Under the pieces are notes generated by a model. The model made no database searches. It saw only the letters and a program-made list of their open reading frames with translations, and had not been told where the DNA came from. The translations under genes were made by a program, and so were the position numbers. A stretch of DNA of 64,000 nt, taken from the NCBI RefSeq assembly GCF_005886875.1, contig NZ_PNBY01000015.1:1-64000 (forward strand). The letters run 5' to 3'. Position 1 is the stretch's first letter; every line of letters starts with the position of its first letter. Origin of the DNA: Pseudoalteromonas aurantia. Its GTDB lineage: Bacteria > Pseudomonadota > Gammaproteobacteria > Enterobacterales > Alteromonadaceae. Shown here piece after piece: positions 16,461 through 27,128 of this stretch.

Positions 16461-17956
16461 AGCGAGTACCTCAGCGCAATGGCTGCATTGTGTCTGGTAT
16501 GTGCTATTTGGCTATGATCAAACGCGGATACCCACATACAAACCCCATTTTGTAGTGCAACGTCATGGTCTGAATTTGTCTGGTTTTTACGAACGAGCTC
16601 TAATGTCCATATCCCATCTTTCCAATGTCCGCGAGCGCGCACATCAGCACGATCTCCTTCGAAGCGGTTGGATCGGTAGAGCACGGAGGGGATCTGACTG
16701 CCGATTGGGTAATTATCTTTGGCTGATTGATACGCAGAAGAGCCAAACCAAGGAACAACTTGGTTTGGCGCCGTCACGGTGTCGGGCAATCGTTTTGGTA
16801 CGACGCCTTTTTTGCTATACCATTGCCAATTCATGACGTATGCACCACTTTCTTTTCCGTCTGGTAAGTAGCCTGCACTGTAGCGCCTTTGACCATGTAA
16901 AGGTTGGGCGGGAGGGCCTATAAAGTTATCATCGGCAAGCACCATGTCATTGGTACGTACGGCTTTCCAGTGCCATAAATCTCTTATATTGCCATCTACA
17001 CTGGCATGGTAGCCTTTGCCATGCCAATTACTGGGTTTATTATCAAGTGGCTTTTTTCCTAAATGGGTTGTTCCGTCGGCGCCACTGCTGCATGTGTGAG
17101 AGAGCATAACGGCAAACTTGTCTTCGTAGTGCTTTCTTTCATCAAAATTTACAAATCCATTTTCTTTAACTTTCCAACCATCTTGCGTTTTTTCTAATGG
17201 GAGGTGCGCTAAGCTGTGCGTTGGATCTTGCCATTTAAACAGAAAGAAGGTTTCGTGTTGGTTATGTAATGCCTTAATAGTGACCGTAGTTTGGCCATCA
17301 ATAAAGTTTGCACCACCGATGGTATGAACTTTAATACTGGGTGTATTTTGCCATGCCTCTTCAGTATCTAATCCATCAACCTCCATTAAAGTTTGTGGCT
17401 TTAGGGAGGTTACCTGCAGAAATGTTTGATTGTGTAGTGTGAGGTAAAAAAAGAGGGGGGTTGCCAGTAAAAGGGCTAAAAGGCATACCCAAGGAAACTG
17501 ACGTTTAGGAATAAAGAGTAGCCTTTTTATCAACTTCTTACCATATTGTATAACGTATACCCAACTGTGCAGGATCAGGTAAACAATGATCAGCAAGGCT
17601 GAGATAAGATGTATTGTGTGCGCATTAAATTGAGTTAGATTAAAATAGACACACCAGCCAGTAATAAGACTCGCGAAGAATACAAAGTATCCAAATTGGT
17701 TAATGAAAATATGATATTTACTCCCCGTGGGAGGTGATTTATTTTTCTTTTTGTAAATAAGATAGCTAAAACTCAGTATGGTAAGCGTACAGGCGCTTAA
17801 CATGTGCCAAAAGTGAACTCTACCTTCTGGTAAAATGGGGCTCAGCAATAAAAAATTATCATGGGTCACTGTAGCGATTCTTAAGCCACTGAATAAACTT
17901 GTGAAAACTGTGATGATTATAAATAGGTGTAATAGCAAAAACGTAGACCGGTACAA
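16457..17956 (-). CDS. Cytochrome b-like membrane domain fused to ethylbenzene-dehydrogenase-like heme domain
   Basis: The 499-residue protein has about five membrane segments in residues 1-175, with histidines placed as heme ligands in cytochrome b561-type proteins (LLLHLF, RVHFWHML, AHTIHL, LILHSW). From about 185 on it carries an EB_dh domain (MEVDGLDTEEAW, FFLFKWQDPTHS, KFAVMLSHTC, GNIRDLWHWKA), the fold of the heme-binding gamma subunit of ethylbenzene and DMSO reductase-type dehydrogenases. No catalytic molybdenum subunit is nearby, so it probably moves electrons between membrane and periplasm for an unknown partner. It is the first gene of the operon. Confidence 0.85.
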   Translation of the reverse strand: MYRSTFLLLHLFIIITVFTSLFSGLRIATVTHDNFLLLSPILPEGRVHFWHMLSACTLTILSFSYLIYKKKNKSPPTGSKYHIFINQFGYFVFFASLITGWCVYFNLTQFNAHTIHLISALLIIVYLILHSWVYVIQYGKKLIKRLLFIPKRQFPWVCLLALLLATPLFFYLTLHNQTFLQVTSLKPQTLMEVDGLDTEEAWQNTPSIKVHTIGGANFIDGQTTVTIKALHNQHETFFLFKWQDPTHSLAHLPLEKTQDGWKVKENGFVNFDERKHYEDKFAVMLSHTCSSGADGTTHLGKKPLDNKPSNWHGKGYHASVDGNIRDLWHWKAVRTNDMVLADDNFIGPPAQPLHGQRRYSAGYLPDGKESGAYVMNWQWYSKKGVVPKRLPDTVTAPNQVVPWFGSSAYQSAKDNYPIGSQIPSVLYRSNRFEGDRADVRARGHWKDGIWTLELVRKNQTNSDHDVALQNGVCMWVSAFDHSQIAHTRHNAAIALRYSL

Positions 17957-18138
17957 AATTTAGCGACTCATTTTTGAAAATGGTTTATTTAAATTTACAT
18001 TTTGATTACTTTGTGTGAAGAATTTATTATAAGAAATACTGCAAGTTAGAAAGTGTCAGGTGCTTTGGTTATGGAACGGTAACTTTTATTGGCTAATATT
18101 AATGAAGTGATATACGTCTGAAATGAAACAGGGAAATA

Positions 18139-19323
18139 ATGGCTAAACTCATACTCGATAGTGAAAATGTAATTGATAGCATGGCTGACATTGTGGCGTG
18201 CTTAAGTACTAGTGATTCAATCCAGCGCTTCCTATTAGATATTCACTGTATTTTGCAAAAAATTACCTATGCGGATAATTTTTACGTTGTGCTATTTAAG
18301 CAGGATGGTCGGCTAAGTTTCCCTTATTTTCATGATGTCAAAGATGATTTACGTGCAGAAGACCTAGAAGATTTAGATGTTGCTGAAATATCCAAGTCAT
18401 TAACAGCGTATGCCCTCACCAAAAAGCAGGTCTGTAACTTTACCTGTGATGATATAGAAGCGTTAATCTCCCAAGGGACGCTAGAGGTGCTAGGGTCGTT
18501 ACCTAAACAGTGGTTGTGTTTTCCGCTGTTAAATCGGGACGTTTTTCTTGGTGCATTTATAATTCAGTCTTATCGACGAGAGCAAGAGTATTCAGGGGTT
18601 ATTGTTGAGCTGTTGTATACCATTAGTCACGTTATTTCGTCAGCGCTTGATGCATTTAATAACCAACAAGCATTACTAGAAGCCAACCACTCGCTACAAA
18701 ACTATCAAAGTGAACTTGAACTGCGAGTTGAAGAGCGCACAAAGGAGCTCCAAAATAGTTTAGAAGAGCTTAAAAAAGAGGTAAAGAAACGAGAAGAATT
18801 ACAACAGTTACTTGAGTATGAATCATTACATGACCATTTAACAGGGTTGGCAAATCGTAAATATTTATTTAGTGAGTTGACTCGACTAGCAGCTAAATCA
18901 TCACGTTCATCGGTAGACGTTTATGTGTTGTATTTAGACTTAGATGACTTTAAACCAATCAACGATCAATATGGTCATAAAAGTGGTGACATAGTGCTAC
19001 TTAGCGTGGCAAAACGTTTACTTAAAGAGGTTCGCAGTTACGATATTGTGTCGCGATTAGGGGGCGATGAGTTTGTTGTTGTGATGACTGAACCATTAGA
19101 AAAAAGTGTATTACTACAAGTGTGCGAACGATTACTAAAAAGTATTCAAGCACCTATTGAACTTGAAAACAATATCCAAGTGAGCTGTGGATGCAGTGTA
19201 GGGATTGCTGGTAGCTATGAACGCACTTTTAATGCTGAAGAGCTGATCCATGCGGCAGATGAAGCCTTGTATGTGGCAAAAAATAAGGGGAAAAACCAAA
19301 TTCATTTCCAAGAGGGTGAATAG
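18139..19323 (+). CDS. GGDEF diguanylate cyclase with N-terminal sensor (GAF-like)
   Basis: This 394-residue soluble protein has an N-terminal GAF-like domain (about 10-175), a coiled coil (about 180-225, with ELELRVEERTKELQNSLEEL) and a C-terminal GGDEF domain. The active-site motif is RLGGDEF, with an RSYD inhibitory site five residues upstream, so both synthesis of cyclic di-GMP and product inhibition are expected. The signal sensed is unknown. It is a single gene with GGGAAA ahead of the ATG. Confidence 0.92.
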   Translation: MAKLILDSENVIDSMADIVACLSTSDSIQRFLLDIHCILQKITYADNFYVVLFKQDGRLSFPYFHDVKDDLRAEDLEDLDVAEISKSLTAYALTKKQVCNFTCDDIEALISQGTLEVLGSLPKQWLCFPLLNRDVFLGAFIIQSYRREQEYSGVIVELLYTISHVISSALDAFNNQQALLEANHSLQNYQSELELRVEERTKELQNSLEELKKEVKKREELQQLLEYESLHDHLTGLANRKYLFSELTRLAAKSSRSSVDVYVLYLDLDDFKPINDQYGHKSGDIVLLSVAKRLLKEVRSYDIVSRLGGDEFVVVMTEPLEKSVLLQVCERLLKSIQAPIELENNIQVSCGCSVGIAGSYERTFNAEELIHAADEALYVAKNKGKNQIHFQEGE

Positions 19324-19388
19324 GCCTTTGTACTTTTTCTCCGTTTGCTTTAGGATCAAAGTACTTAAAGAACTTTATCGTTAGTGCT

Positions 19389-20450
19389 ATGTTAATCAGA
19401 GTTTTATTATTTATCTGCGCGTTTTTTTCTGCGCCAAATTTCGCGATAGAAGTAACAGACCTTTACCAAAGCACGCTGGCTGTTGCGGACAAGACTCGCG
19501 CGACTCGCGTAAAAGCCAGCCAACAAGCATTAATGAACGTGATCAAAAAGCTGACCGGTCGATACGAAAATGTTGATCATGCCCTTGTTAAAAAAGCCAA
19601 GCGTTCTATTTCTGACTATATGCTCAAATATGAGTACTTAAATCTAGATGATGACGACGATGAGCTTAAAATCCGTATTAAATTTGAGGCGAGCAAAGTA
19701 GAAACGTTGGTACGTGATGCGCAATTACCATTTTGGGGTAATCGCAGGCCGATGATTGCTATTTGGTTGGCCATTGAAGACAATTTACAGCGTGACTTTG
19801 TTACCCAAGAGCGTTACCCGCAATTGGGGCGTTTAATTTATGATACAGCCGCTGAGTGGGGCGTCCCGGTGGTTGTGCCTTTATTGGACTTGCAAGATAG
19901 AGCCAGTGTAGGTATTGCCGAAGTGTGGGGAAATTTTTCTGAACCCGTAGAGCAAGCGTCTATTCGTTATAATGCTGAGCGAGTTATTACAGCACGTATG
20001 TTTAAACAACCACACAGTAGTCGATGGCAATTAGAGTGGCGATATACTGATGCAGAATTATTTGAGTCTAATCAGCTAGTGGGTGACAAACAACAAGTAT
20101 TGATCCAAATGGTTAATGATCTATCCTCTGTTTTAGTGGCCAATTATGTGATTGATCCGACGGTATCCTATGCGACAACTAGCACCGTTTTTACAGTAGA
20201 TAAGTTAAACGATTTTACCCATATTGAGCAGGCTAAACGCCAATTAAAGAGTATCAGTACAGTCGCTGGGGTAGACGTTATTTATCGTTCAAAAGATGTA
20301 GTTAAATTTGAAGTAGAGCATACATCGAGCTTAGAAGATTTGATCAAAGCACTTAAGCTTGAGCAAGCATTTTCGGAATATATTGACCCCCGTGCGTTTT
20401 ATCATGCCGCTGATGCAGAAAGTTTGAAATATAGTTGGGTTGGACCATGA
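19389..20450 (+). CDS. DUF2066 family exported protein
   Basis: The 353-residue protein has a signal peptide (about 1-19) and the DUF2066 pattern (VTDLYQSTLAVADKTRATRV, then QALMNVIKKLTGR, and IWLAIEDNLQRDFV). It is conserved beside hda in many gammaproteobacteria, but its role is not established. Its stop codon overlaps the hda start (ATGA), so hda translation is probably coupled to it. Confidence 0.88.
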   Translation: MLIRVLLFICAFFSAPNFAIEVTDLYQSTLAVADKTRATRVKASQQALMNVIKKLTGRYENVDHALVKKAKRSISDYMLKYEYLNLDDDDDELKIRIKFEASKVETLVRDAQLPFWGNRRPMIAIWLAIEDNLQRDFVTQERYPQLGRLIYDTAAEWGVPVVVPLLDLQDRASVGIAEVWGNFSEPVEQASIRYNAERVITARMFKQPHSSRWQLEWRYTDAELFESNQLVGDKQQVLIQMVNDLSSVLVANYVIDPTVSYATTSTVFTVDKLNDFTHIEQAKRQLKSISTVAGVDVIYRSKDVVKFEVEHTSSLEDLIKALKLEQAFSEYIDPRAFYHAADAESLKYSWVGP

Positions 20451-21157
20451 TGGAAATGGAACCATTGCAAATGGCGTTGCCCGTTACGCTGCCTGATGAT
20501 GAAACGTTCACCTCTTATTTTGGCGGTGAAGCGTCATTAGAAGTGACGCATTTAAAGACGACTTTGGCGACGATTCAACAGGGTTTTCATTTTACATACT
20601 TATGTGGTCTGGCTGACTCTGGCAAGTCTCATTTATTATATGCAACGTGCATTCATTCTCAAGAGTTAGGTTTATCAACCATTCTTTTAAGCTTAAGAGA
20701 AGTGATTGATTTTGGCCCTGCGGTATTAGATGGATTAGAAAATTTAGATGTTGTCTGTATTGATGATGTGCATCTAGTTGCGGGCATAGAAAGCTGGGAA
20801 AAAGCGTTATTTAATTTTTATAACCGCTTTAACGAGTTGGGTAAATGTTTAGTTGTTACTGCTGATTTATTACCCAGTATGTTAAACATTTCACTGCCTG
20901 ATCTTGAGTCTCGTTTAGCATGGGGTACCACCTTTCAAATACGTTCGATGAGTGATGATGACAAAGCTGAAGCTTTGGTTAAACGTGCCAATATGCGTGG
21001 ACTTGAACTGACTGATGAGTGTGCGCGTTTTTTGTTGACCCGTTTAAGCCGAGATATGCGCGCATTACTCGATGTATTAGACAAATTAGATCATGCCTCT
21101 ATGGCAGCACAGCGCAAATTAACCATTCCTTTTATAAAAGCCACGCTGCAATTGTGA
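20447..21157 (+). CDS. hda: DnaA inactivator Hda
   Basis: The 236-residue AAA+ protein matches Hda. It has an N-terminal beta-clamp-binding motif (QMALPVTLPDD), a modified Walker A (GLADSGKSHLLYA), Walker B (VVCIDDVHLVAG) and a C-terminal RKLTIPF box. Hda with the sliding clamp stimulates ATP hydrolysis by DnaA and so prevents re-initiation. I chose the ATG at 20447, which overlaps the DUF2066 stop codon; ATGs at 20450 and 20456 are alternatives. Confidence 0.93.
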   Translation: MMEMEPLQMALPVTLPDDETFTSYFGGEASLEVTHLKTTLATIQQGFHFTYLCGLADSGKSHLLYATCIHSQELGLSTILLSLREVIDFGPAVLDGLENLDVVCIDDVHLVAGIESWEKALFNFYNRFNELGKCLVVTADLLPSMLNISLPDLESRLAWGTTFQIRSMSDDDKAEALVKRANMRGLELTDECARFLLTRLSRDMRALLDVLDKLDHASMAAQRKLTIPFIKATLQL

Positions 21158-21184
21158 TTGATTTTCAGCCTAAGATTCTCTAAA

Positions 21185-21221
21185 AATCGCAAATTACGCC
21201 TCGAAAGCGAGGTTTGCGATT
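21185..21221. repeat. Bulged perfect inverted repeat between hda and pheS
   Basis: AATCGCAAA pairs with TTTGCGATT and an inner CCTCG-AAAG-CGAGG hairpin is stacked on it, with a 5-base bulge (TTACG) on one side. An A-run lies on its left, so it would act as a terminator only for leftward transcripts, although no leftward gene is present. It may be a REP-type element or an mRNA-end structure. Confidence 0.55.
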
Positions 21222-21256
21222 AAAATTTAGCATGTTTATAAAAATAATCTGATTGA

Positions 21257-22339
<1,083 letters not shown>

Positions 22340-22352
22340 GAGCGAAGTAAAT

Positions 22353-24740
22353 ATGAAATTTAGTGAAAAGTGGTTACGTGAGTGGGTTAATCCAGCCATT
22401 GAAACTGAGGCTCTATCTGAACAGCTTTCTATGGCTGGTTTAGAGGTTGATGGTTTAGAGTCTGTTGCTGGTGATTTCTCTGGTGTTGTCATTGGTGAAG
22501 TTGTTGAGTGTGGTCAACACCCAGATGCGGATAAGTTGCGCGTAACAAAGATTAATGTTGGCAAAGACGAACTACTTGATATCGTGTGTGGTGCCGCAAA
22601 CTGCCGTACGGGTATTAAAGTGGCTGTTGCACAAGTGGGGGCAGTATTGCCTGGCGATTTTAAAATTAAGAAAGCTAAGCTACGTGGCCAACCTTCACAT
22701 GGGATGTTGTGTGCGTTTGAAGAGCTTGGTATGGCTGAAAGTTCTGAAGGTATTTTAGAGTTGCCAAGTGACGCTCCTATTGGTCAATGTATTCGTGAAT
22801 ACTTTGCATTAGATGATGTGACGATTGATGTTGACTTGACTGCAAACCGCAGTGACTGTTTAGGGATCAAAGGCCTTGCACGTGAAGTTGGCGTTTTAAA
22901 CTCTTTAGATGTAACTGAAGTAGAGATCACACCTGTTCAACCAACAATTGATGACAAAATTGATATTGAATTGGTTAACAGTGCGTCGTGCCCGCGCTAT
23001 TTGGGTCGTGTCATTAAAGGGATTAACCTTGGTGCGACAACGCCACTGTGGATGGTAGAGAATTTGCGCCGCTCAGGTGTACGTTCAATTGATCCGGTTG
23101 TTGATGTTACAAACTATGTGCTATTAGAACTAGGTCACCCAATGCATGCGTTTGATTTGAGCGCAATTGAGGGCGGTATTAAAGTACGTAACGCCAATGA
23201 AAATGAAGAATTGGTATTACTTGATGGCAACACTGCAAAGTTAAACTCATCAACATTACTGATTGCCGATGATAACAAAGCATTGGCAATGGCAGGTATT
23301 TTTGGCGGTGAAGCGTCGGGTGTTAAAGAGGGAACTCAAGATATCTTACTTGAAAGTGCTTTCTTTGCACCGCTGGCAATAGCCGGACAAGCACGTAAAT
23401 ACGGCTTGCACACAGATGCGTCTCATAGATATGAGCGTGGTGTTGATTATACGTTACAACATGATGCTATGGAGCGTGCTACGGCTTTGCTACTAGACAT
23501 TGTTGGTGGGCAAGCTGGCCCAGTTGTTGAAGCTGTATCAGGAGCAGATCTACCTACTGTTAAAACAGTGACCTTACGCCGTGCGCGTTTAGACCGCGTT
23601 ATTGGCTATCATATTGAAGATGAAAAAGTTACTGATATTTTAACCCGTCTAGGCTTTGACGTAACTGTTGGCGATGATACGTGGCAAGCGTTTGTACCAA
23701 GTTACCGTTTTGATATTCGTATTGAAGAAGATTTAATTGAAGAGGTCGCTCGGGTATTTGGCTATAACAATATTCCAAATGTGGCACCTACTGCTGCATT
23801 GAAAATGACGACACATGTTGAAGCTAATTTACCTGTCGCACGTTTTCGTAATGAATTAGTGGCTCGTGGTTTCCAAGAAGCTATCACATATAGTTTTGTT
23901 GACCCTAAAGTACAACAGCTACTTCACCCAAGCGCAGATGCATTGGTATTGCCTCACCCGATTTCGGTTGAAATGTCAGCGATGCGTGTAAGCTTGATGC
24001 CAGGGCTTATAAATGCGGTTGTTTATAACCAAAACCGTCAGCAATCACGTATTCGTTTGTTTGAACATGGTTTGAAGTTCGTTAAAGATGACACGGCAGA
24101 AAATGGTGTAGCACAAGTGCCGGTGCTTGGTGGGGTGGTTTTTGGTAACACGCATAACGAGCACTGGTCAGTTGCATCTCGTCCAGCTGATTTCTTCGAT
24201 GTGAAAGGTGATGTTGAAGCACTGCTCGCACTGACTAATGATACTGCACGCTTTAGCTTTAAAGCGGAGCCAAGCGAAGGGCTACACCCAGGACAATCAG
24301 CAGCAATTTATGTTGATGGAGTAAAAGTTGGCTTTATTGGTGCTGTTCATCCACAATTACAAAAGTCGCTTGGCTTAAACAGTACAGCGTACGTATTTGA
24401 AGTGGAGGTTTCTGCTTTAGAAACAAGAAAGCTCCCAGAAGCGGTAATTGTGTCTAAATTTCCATCAAATCGCAGAGATATTGCTATTTTAGTTGCAGAT
24501 GACGTAAAAATAGGCGATATTTTAAATAGCATCGAGAAAGTTGGCGGAAATCAATTAGTTGACCTAAACTTATTCGATGTGTATAGGGGCAAAGGTATTG
24601 AGCCAGATTTTAAGAGTTTGGCGATTGCTCTTACATTACAAGCGGTTGATAGAACACTCGAAGAGAAAGATATCAATCAAGTTGTAGACAACGTAGTGGC
24701 CGAATTGGCCAAACAATTTAATGCAACGTTGAGGGACTAG
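22353..24740 (+). CDS. pheT: Phenylalanine-tRNA ligase beta subunit
   Basis: At 795 residues this is full-length PheT. It has an N-terminal EMAP/OB tRNA-binding domain (about 40-150), the B3/B4 editing domain (HPMHAFDL region), B5 and a C-terminal FDX-ACB anticodon-binding domain ([12 protein letters not shown]). It edits mischarged Tyr-tRNA-Phe and completes the PheST enzyme. ihfA starts two bases after its stop codon. Confidence 0.98.
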   Translation: MKFSEKWLREWVNPAIETEALSEQLSMAGLEVDGLESVAGDFSGVVIGEVVECGQHPDADKLRVTKINVGKDELLDIVCGAANCRTGIKVAVAQVGAVLPGDFKIKKAKLRGQPSHGMLCAFEELGMAESSEGILELPSDAPIGQCIREYFALDDVTIDVDLTANRSDCLGIKGLAREVGVLNSLDVTEVEITPVQPTIDDKIDIELVNSASCPRYLGRVIKGINLGATTPLWMVENLRRSGVRSIDPVVDVTNYVLLELGHPMHAFDLSAIEGGIKVRNANENEELVLLDGNTAKLNSSTLLIADDNKALAMAGIFGGEASGVKEGTQDILLESAFFAPLAIAGQARKYGLHTDASHRYERGVDYTLQHDAMERATALLLDIVGGQAGPVVEAVSGADLPTVKTVTLRRARLDRVIGYHIEDEKVTDILTRLGFDVTVGDDTWQAFVPSYRFDIRIEEDLIEEVARVFGYNNIPNVAPTAALKMTTHVEANLPVARFRNELVARGFQEAITYSFVDPKVQQLLHPSADALVLPHPISVEMSAMRVSLMPGLINAVVYNQNRQQSRIRLFEHGLKFVKDDTAENGVAQVPVLGGVVFGNTHNEHWSVASRPADFFDVKGDVEALLALTNDTARFSFKAEPSEGLHPGQSAAIYVDGVKVGFIGAVHPQLQKSLGLNSTAYVFEVEVSALETRKLPEAVIVSKFPSNRRDIAILVADDVKIGDILNSIEKVGGNQLVDLNLFDVYRGKGIEPDFKSLAIALTLQAVDRTLEEKDINQVVDNVVAELAKQFNATLRD

Positions 24741-24742
24741 AT

Positions 24743-25042
24743 ATGGCGCTTACTAAAGCCGACATAGCTGAACACCTATTTGAGAAATTGGGGATAAATA
24801 AAAAGGATGCCAAAGACTTAGTTGAAGCGTTTTTTGAAGAAATCCGCTCAGCGCTCGAAAAAGGGGAGCAGGTTAAGCTCTCTGGATTTGGTAACTTTGA
24901 TCTTCGTGACAAAAAAGAGAGACCAGGCAGAAACCCGAAAACGGGTGAAGATATTCCTATCTCTGCGCGTCGCGTTGTTACTTTCCGCCCTGGGCAAAAA
25001 CTGAAGACGCGAGTCGAAGTCGGAACCAGCAAAGAAAGCTAG
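24743..25042 (+). CDS. ihfA: Integration host factor alpha subunit
   Basis: The 99-residue protein has the HU/IHF fold: [17 protein letters not shown], the [10 protein letters not shown] segment and [20 protein letters not shown], with the proline that intercalates and bends DNA. With IhfB it forms a sequence-specific DNA-bending dimer. Its position after pheT is the standard gammaproteobacterial arrangement. Confidence 0.98.
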   Translation: MALTKADIAEHLFEKLGINKKDAKDLVEAFFEEIRSALEKGEQVKLSGFGNFDLRDKKERPGRNPKTGEDIPISARRVVTFRPGQKLKTRVEVGTSKES

Positions 25043-25071
25043 CAGATCGCACGGAGCGATTAAAGAACTTG

Positions 25072-25112
25072 AAGACCTTGGGTATGTTTCATATTCAAGG
25101 TCTTTTGCTTTT
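25072..25112 (+). terminator. Intrinsic terminator of the pheST-ihfA operon
   Basis: AAGACCTTG pairs with CAAGGTCTT around a 15-base loop and is followed by TTGCTTTTT. It lies 30 bases after the ihfA stop codon. Confidence 0.8.
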
Positions 25113-25569
25113 TAAATGACCGTGACGATATAGGTTAGGTTGTGTAACATAAATAGTCATGATGTGACTTAATTTTATCCACTTGCACGAAGTAAATGAC
25201 TTGCAAATTCCAGCTTAGTAGCCGAGCTAAATTACTTATCTATAGATAACAACCATGTGGTGTATCAGTCGTAATATGTTTAATATACAGCATATTTTTA
25301 GTGAATTCGGCTATATAAAAAACGTGCGAGCAGTGTTTTTATGCCTAGTGTACAGAGTTTACTTTATTACATTACAACGCTAAAACATTACTATACTACG
25401 CTATTTATCAATCATAATTGGTGAGCTCAAGTACAATCGTGTCCATTTAATCACGTTTGTCTCTTGCAAAGTTGTCGCTTAAATTTTAATTTTGAAAATT
25501 TTTGTTTATATGAACGTCGCATGGTTATTCAGTTTTTCACGTTTTAGACAATAGTTAAGGGATGGGAAG
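25113..25569. other. Intergenic region, no gene recognised
   Basis: About 450 AT-rich bases with frequent stops in all frames separate the ihfA terminator from the PhzF-like gene. I saw no RNA gene, repeat or clear promoter. Confidence 0.5.
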
Positions 25570-26436
25570 TTGTTGAAAAATATTACAGTGGAGTTGGTCA
25601 ACGCATTCACGGCTAAAGGGCAAGGTGGTAACCCAGCAGGTGTTGTTTTAAACGCGGCGCAACTGTCTGATGAGCAGAAGCTAACCATAGCACAAACCGT
25701 GGGGTATTCAGAAACTGCGTTTGTTTGTGAAGATGACATAGCTGATTATGCTGTTTCTTTCTTTACAACCGCTGGAGAGGTGGATTTTTGCGGCCATGCT
25801 ACTTTAGCAACGTTTTCGATTATGTTTCAAAAAGGTTTACTGAAATCTGGGATTTATACTCAACACACGAAAGCGGGCATATTGCCGGTGGTTATTGAAT
25901 CTAATGGTAGAGTCGTTATGGAACAACAATTACCACAAAAGCTTGCTCGTTTTTCTTATCAAGAAATTGCAAGTTACCTTGGTATTGAAAGTAATGTGTT
26001 AGGTAGTACCGAATTGCCAATTGAAGTCATTTCAACGGGGCTGCCAGATTTGATCATTCCGGTTTCGAGCGGCTATTTAGACATACTCGTACCAGATCAC
26101 GAGAAAATTGCACAGTTTTGTAAAGCGCATGACATTATTGGTTTTCATGTATTTGAGCTATGTGATTCAAACAGCCCAGTTACTGCCAGTTGTCGTAATT
26201 TTGCCCCCCTGTTTGGGATCCCTGAAGAATCAGCAACAGGCAGTGCCAGCGGCGCGCTAGCATGCTACCTGCATGAGCATTTAGCACTCGACGGTGAATA
26301 TAGTTTTGAACAAGGCAGGGCAATGAATTGCTCGTCGCTCATCACAGTATCAATTGAAGCACAAAGATCATTAGTAAATAGCGTAAAAGTTGGAGGATTT
26401 GCCAAAAGTAAAGGCTGGATGACCGTACCTATTTAA
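25570..26436 (+). CDS. PhzF family isomerase-like protein
   Basis: The 288-residue protein has the two-lobed PhzF/diaminopimelate-epimerase fold. Signature segments are AFTAKGQGGNPAGVV, GYSETAFV with the catalytic-type Glu, DFCGHATLA and ESATGSASGALACYL. PhzF isomerises a phenazine precursor, but most family members, including this one, lie outside phenazine clusters and have unknown substrates. The start is a TTG at 25570 preceded by GGGATGGGAAG; a second TTG follows directly. No phenazine genes are nearby. Confidence 0.88.
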   Translation: MLKNITVELVNAFTAKGQGGNPAGVVLNAAQLSDEQKLTIAQTVGYSETAFVCEDDIADYAVSFFTTAGEVDFCGHATLATFSIMFQKGLLKSGIYTQHTKAGILPVVIESNGRVVMEQQLPQKLARFSYQEIASYLGIESNVLGSTELPIEVISTGLPDLIIPVSSGYLDILVPDHEKIAQFCKAHDIIGFHVFELCDSNSPVTASCRNFAPLFGIPEESATGSASGALACYLHEHLALDGEYSFEQGRAMNCSSLITVSIEAQRSLVNSVKVGGFAKSKGWMTVPI

Positions 26437-27128
26437 TAGGTGTAGTTGGTCTATAAAGCTATTCAGAGTGGCGTTTTATCAGATTAACTCTTACAGACCT
26501 GCATGTGCGAGATACCTATCAGTATGTTAAAGATATTCAAAGATTGGAGCATGGTACTGAGTATACCGGTTCCTATAAAGTTTAGTTTCACCCTATATTC
26601 AATTTAAGAATAGTAAATATTCAAATGATTGATATTTTTCACGTTTGCCTAAAAAGCAAAATAACTCAATAAATACAGTATGTTATTACTAATTAATAAC
26701 GTTAAAATGTAACGTGAAAATATTTTATGACTGTGTTGCTTGATTTTTAAAGTGTTAAAGAGCTATGTTGTAGTAACTAATTCATCGAGCAATTACTGCT
26801 TGTCAAAAAATCCGTTACGCAATTATTCATTGCGACATGACCTTTTCGGCTTTATCAAACCATGATACGCCTGTCGAAAACGGTTCGGTACCTCACTTTT
26901 AGTGGGGATCACAATCAAATTACACTTAATAATTTAACCTAAGCCGTGTGCTAGCACTGCATTTAAATATACACGCAGCATTGTGTTGTCACTTTGAGCA
27001 CCTGTATGCTTTATTTAAACCTTGTTTTGCAGCGTGTATGATAGGCCTTCGCGTGCCTTAATAGTCGTCTACGTTCGTGTCATGTTACTACTTCGCTTAA
27101 GTTTAATTATTGTTTATGAACAGCAATA
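26437..27128. other. Long intergenic region with a possible gene remnant
   Basis: About 690 bases lie between the PhzF-like gene and proB. An open stretch of 42 codons (26457-26582) followed by TAG at 26583-26585 has protein-like composition (for example VRDTYQYVKDIQRLEHGTEY) but no start codon or ribosome site, so it could be the 3' remnant of a decayed gene. The remainder has many stops and no recognised feature; the proB promoter should be near its right end. Confidence 0.35.

Noticed and set aside
21232-21252. Possible pheS leader peptide (MFIKII)
   Set aside because: It has only one Phe codon and no attenuator with a U-tract follows, unlike a true phenylalanine attenuation leader.
26862-26942. 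26-codon plus-strand frame in the gap before proB
   Set aside because: No ribosome site and no recognisable product.
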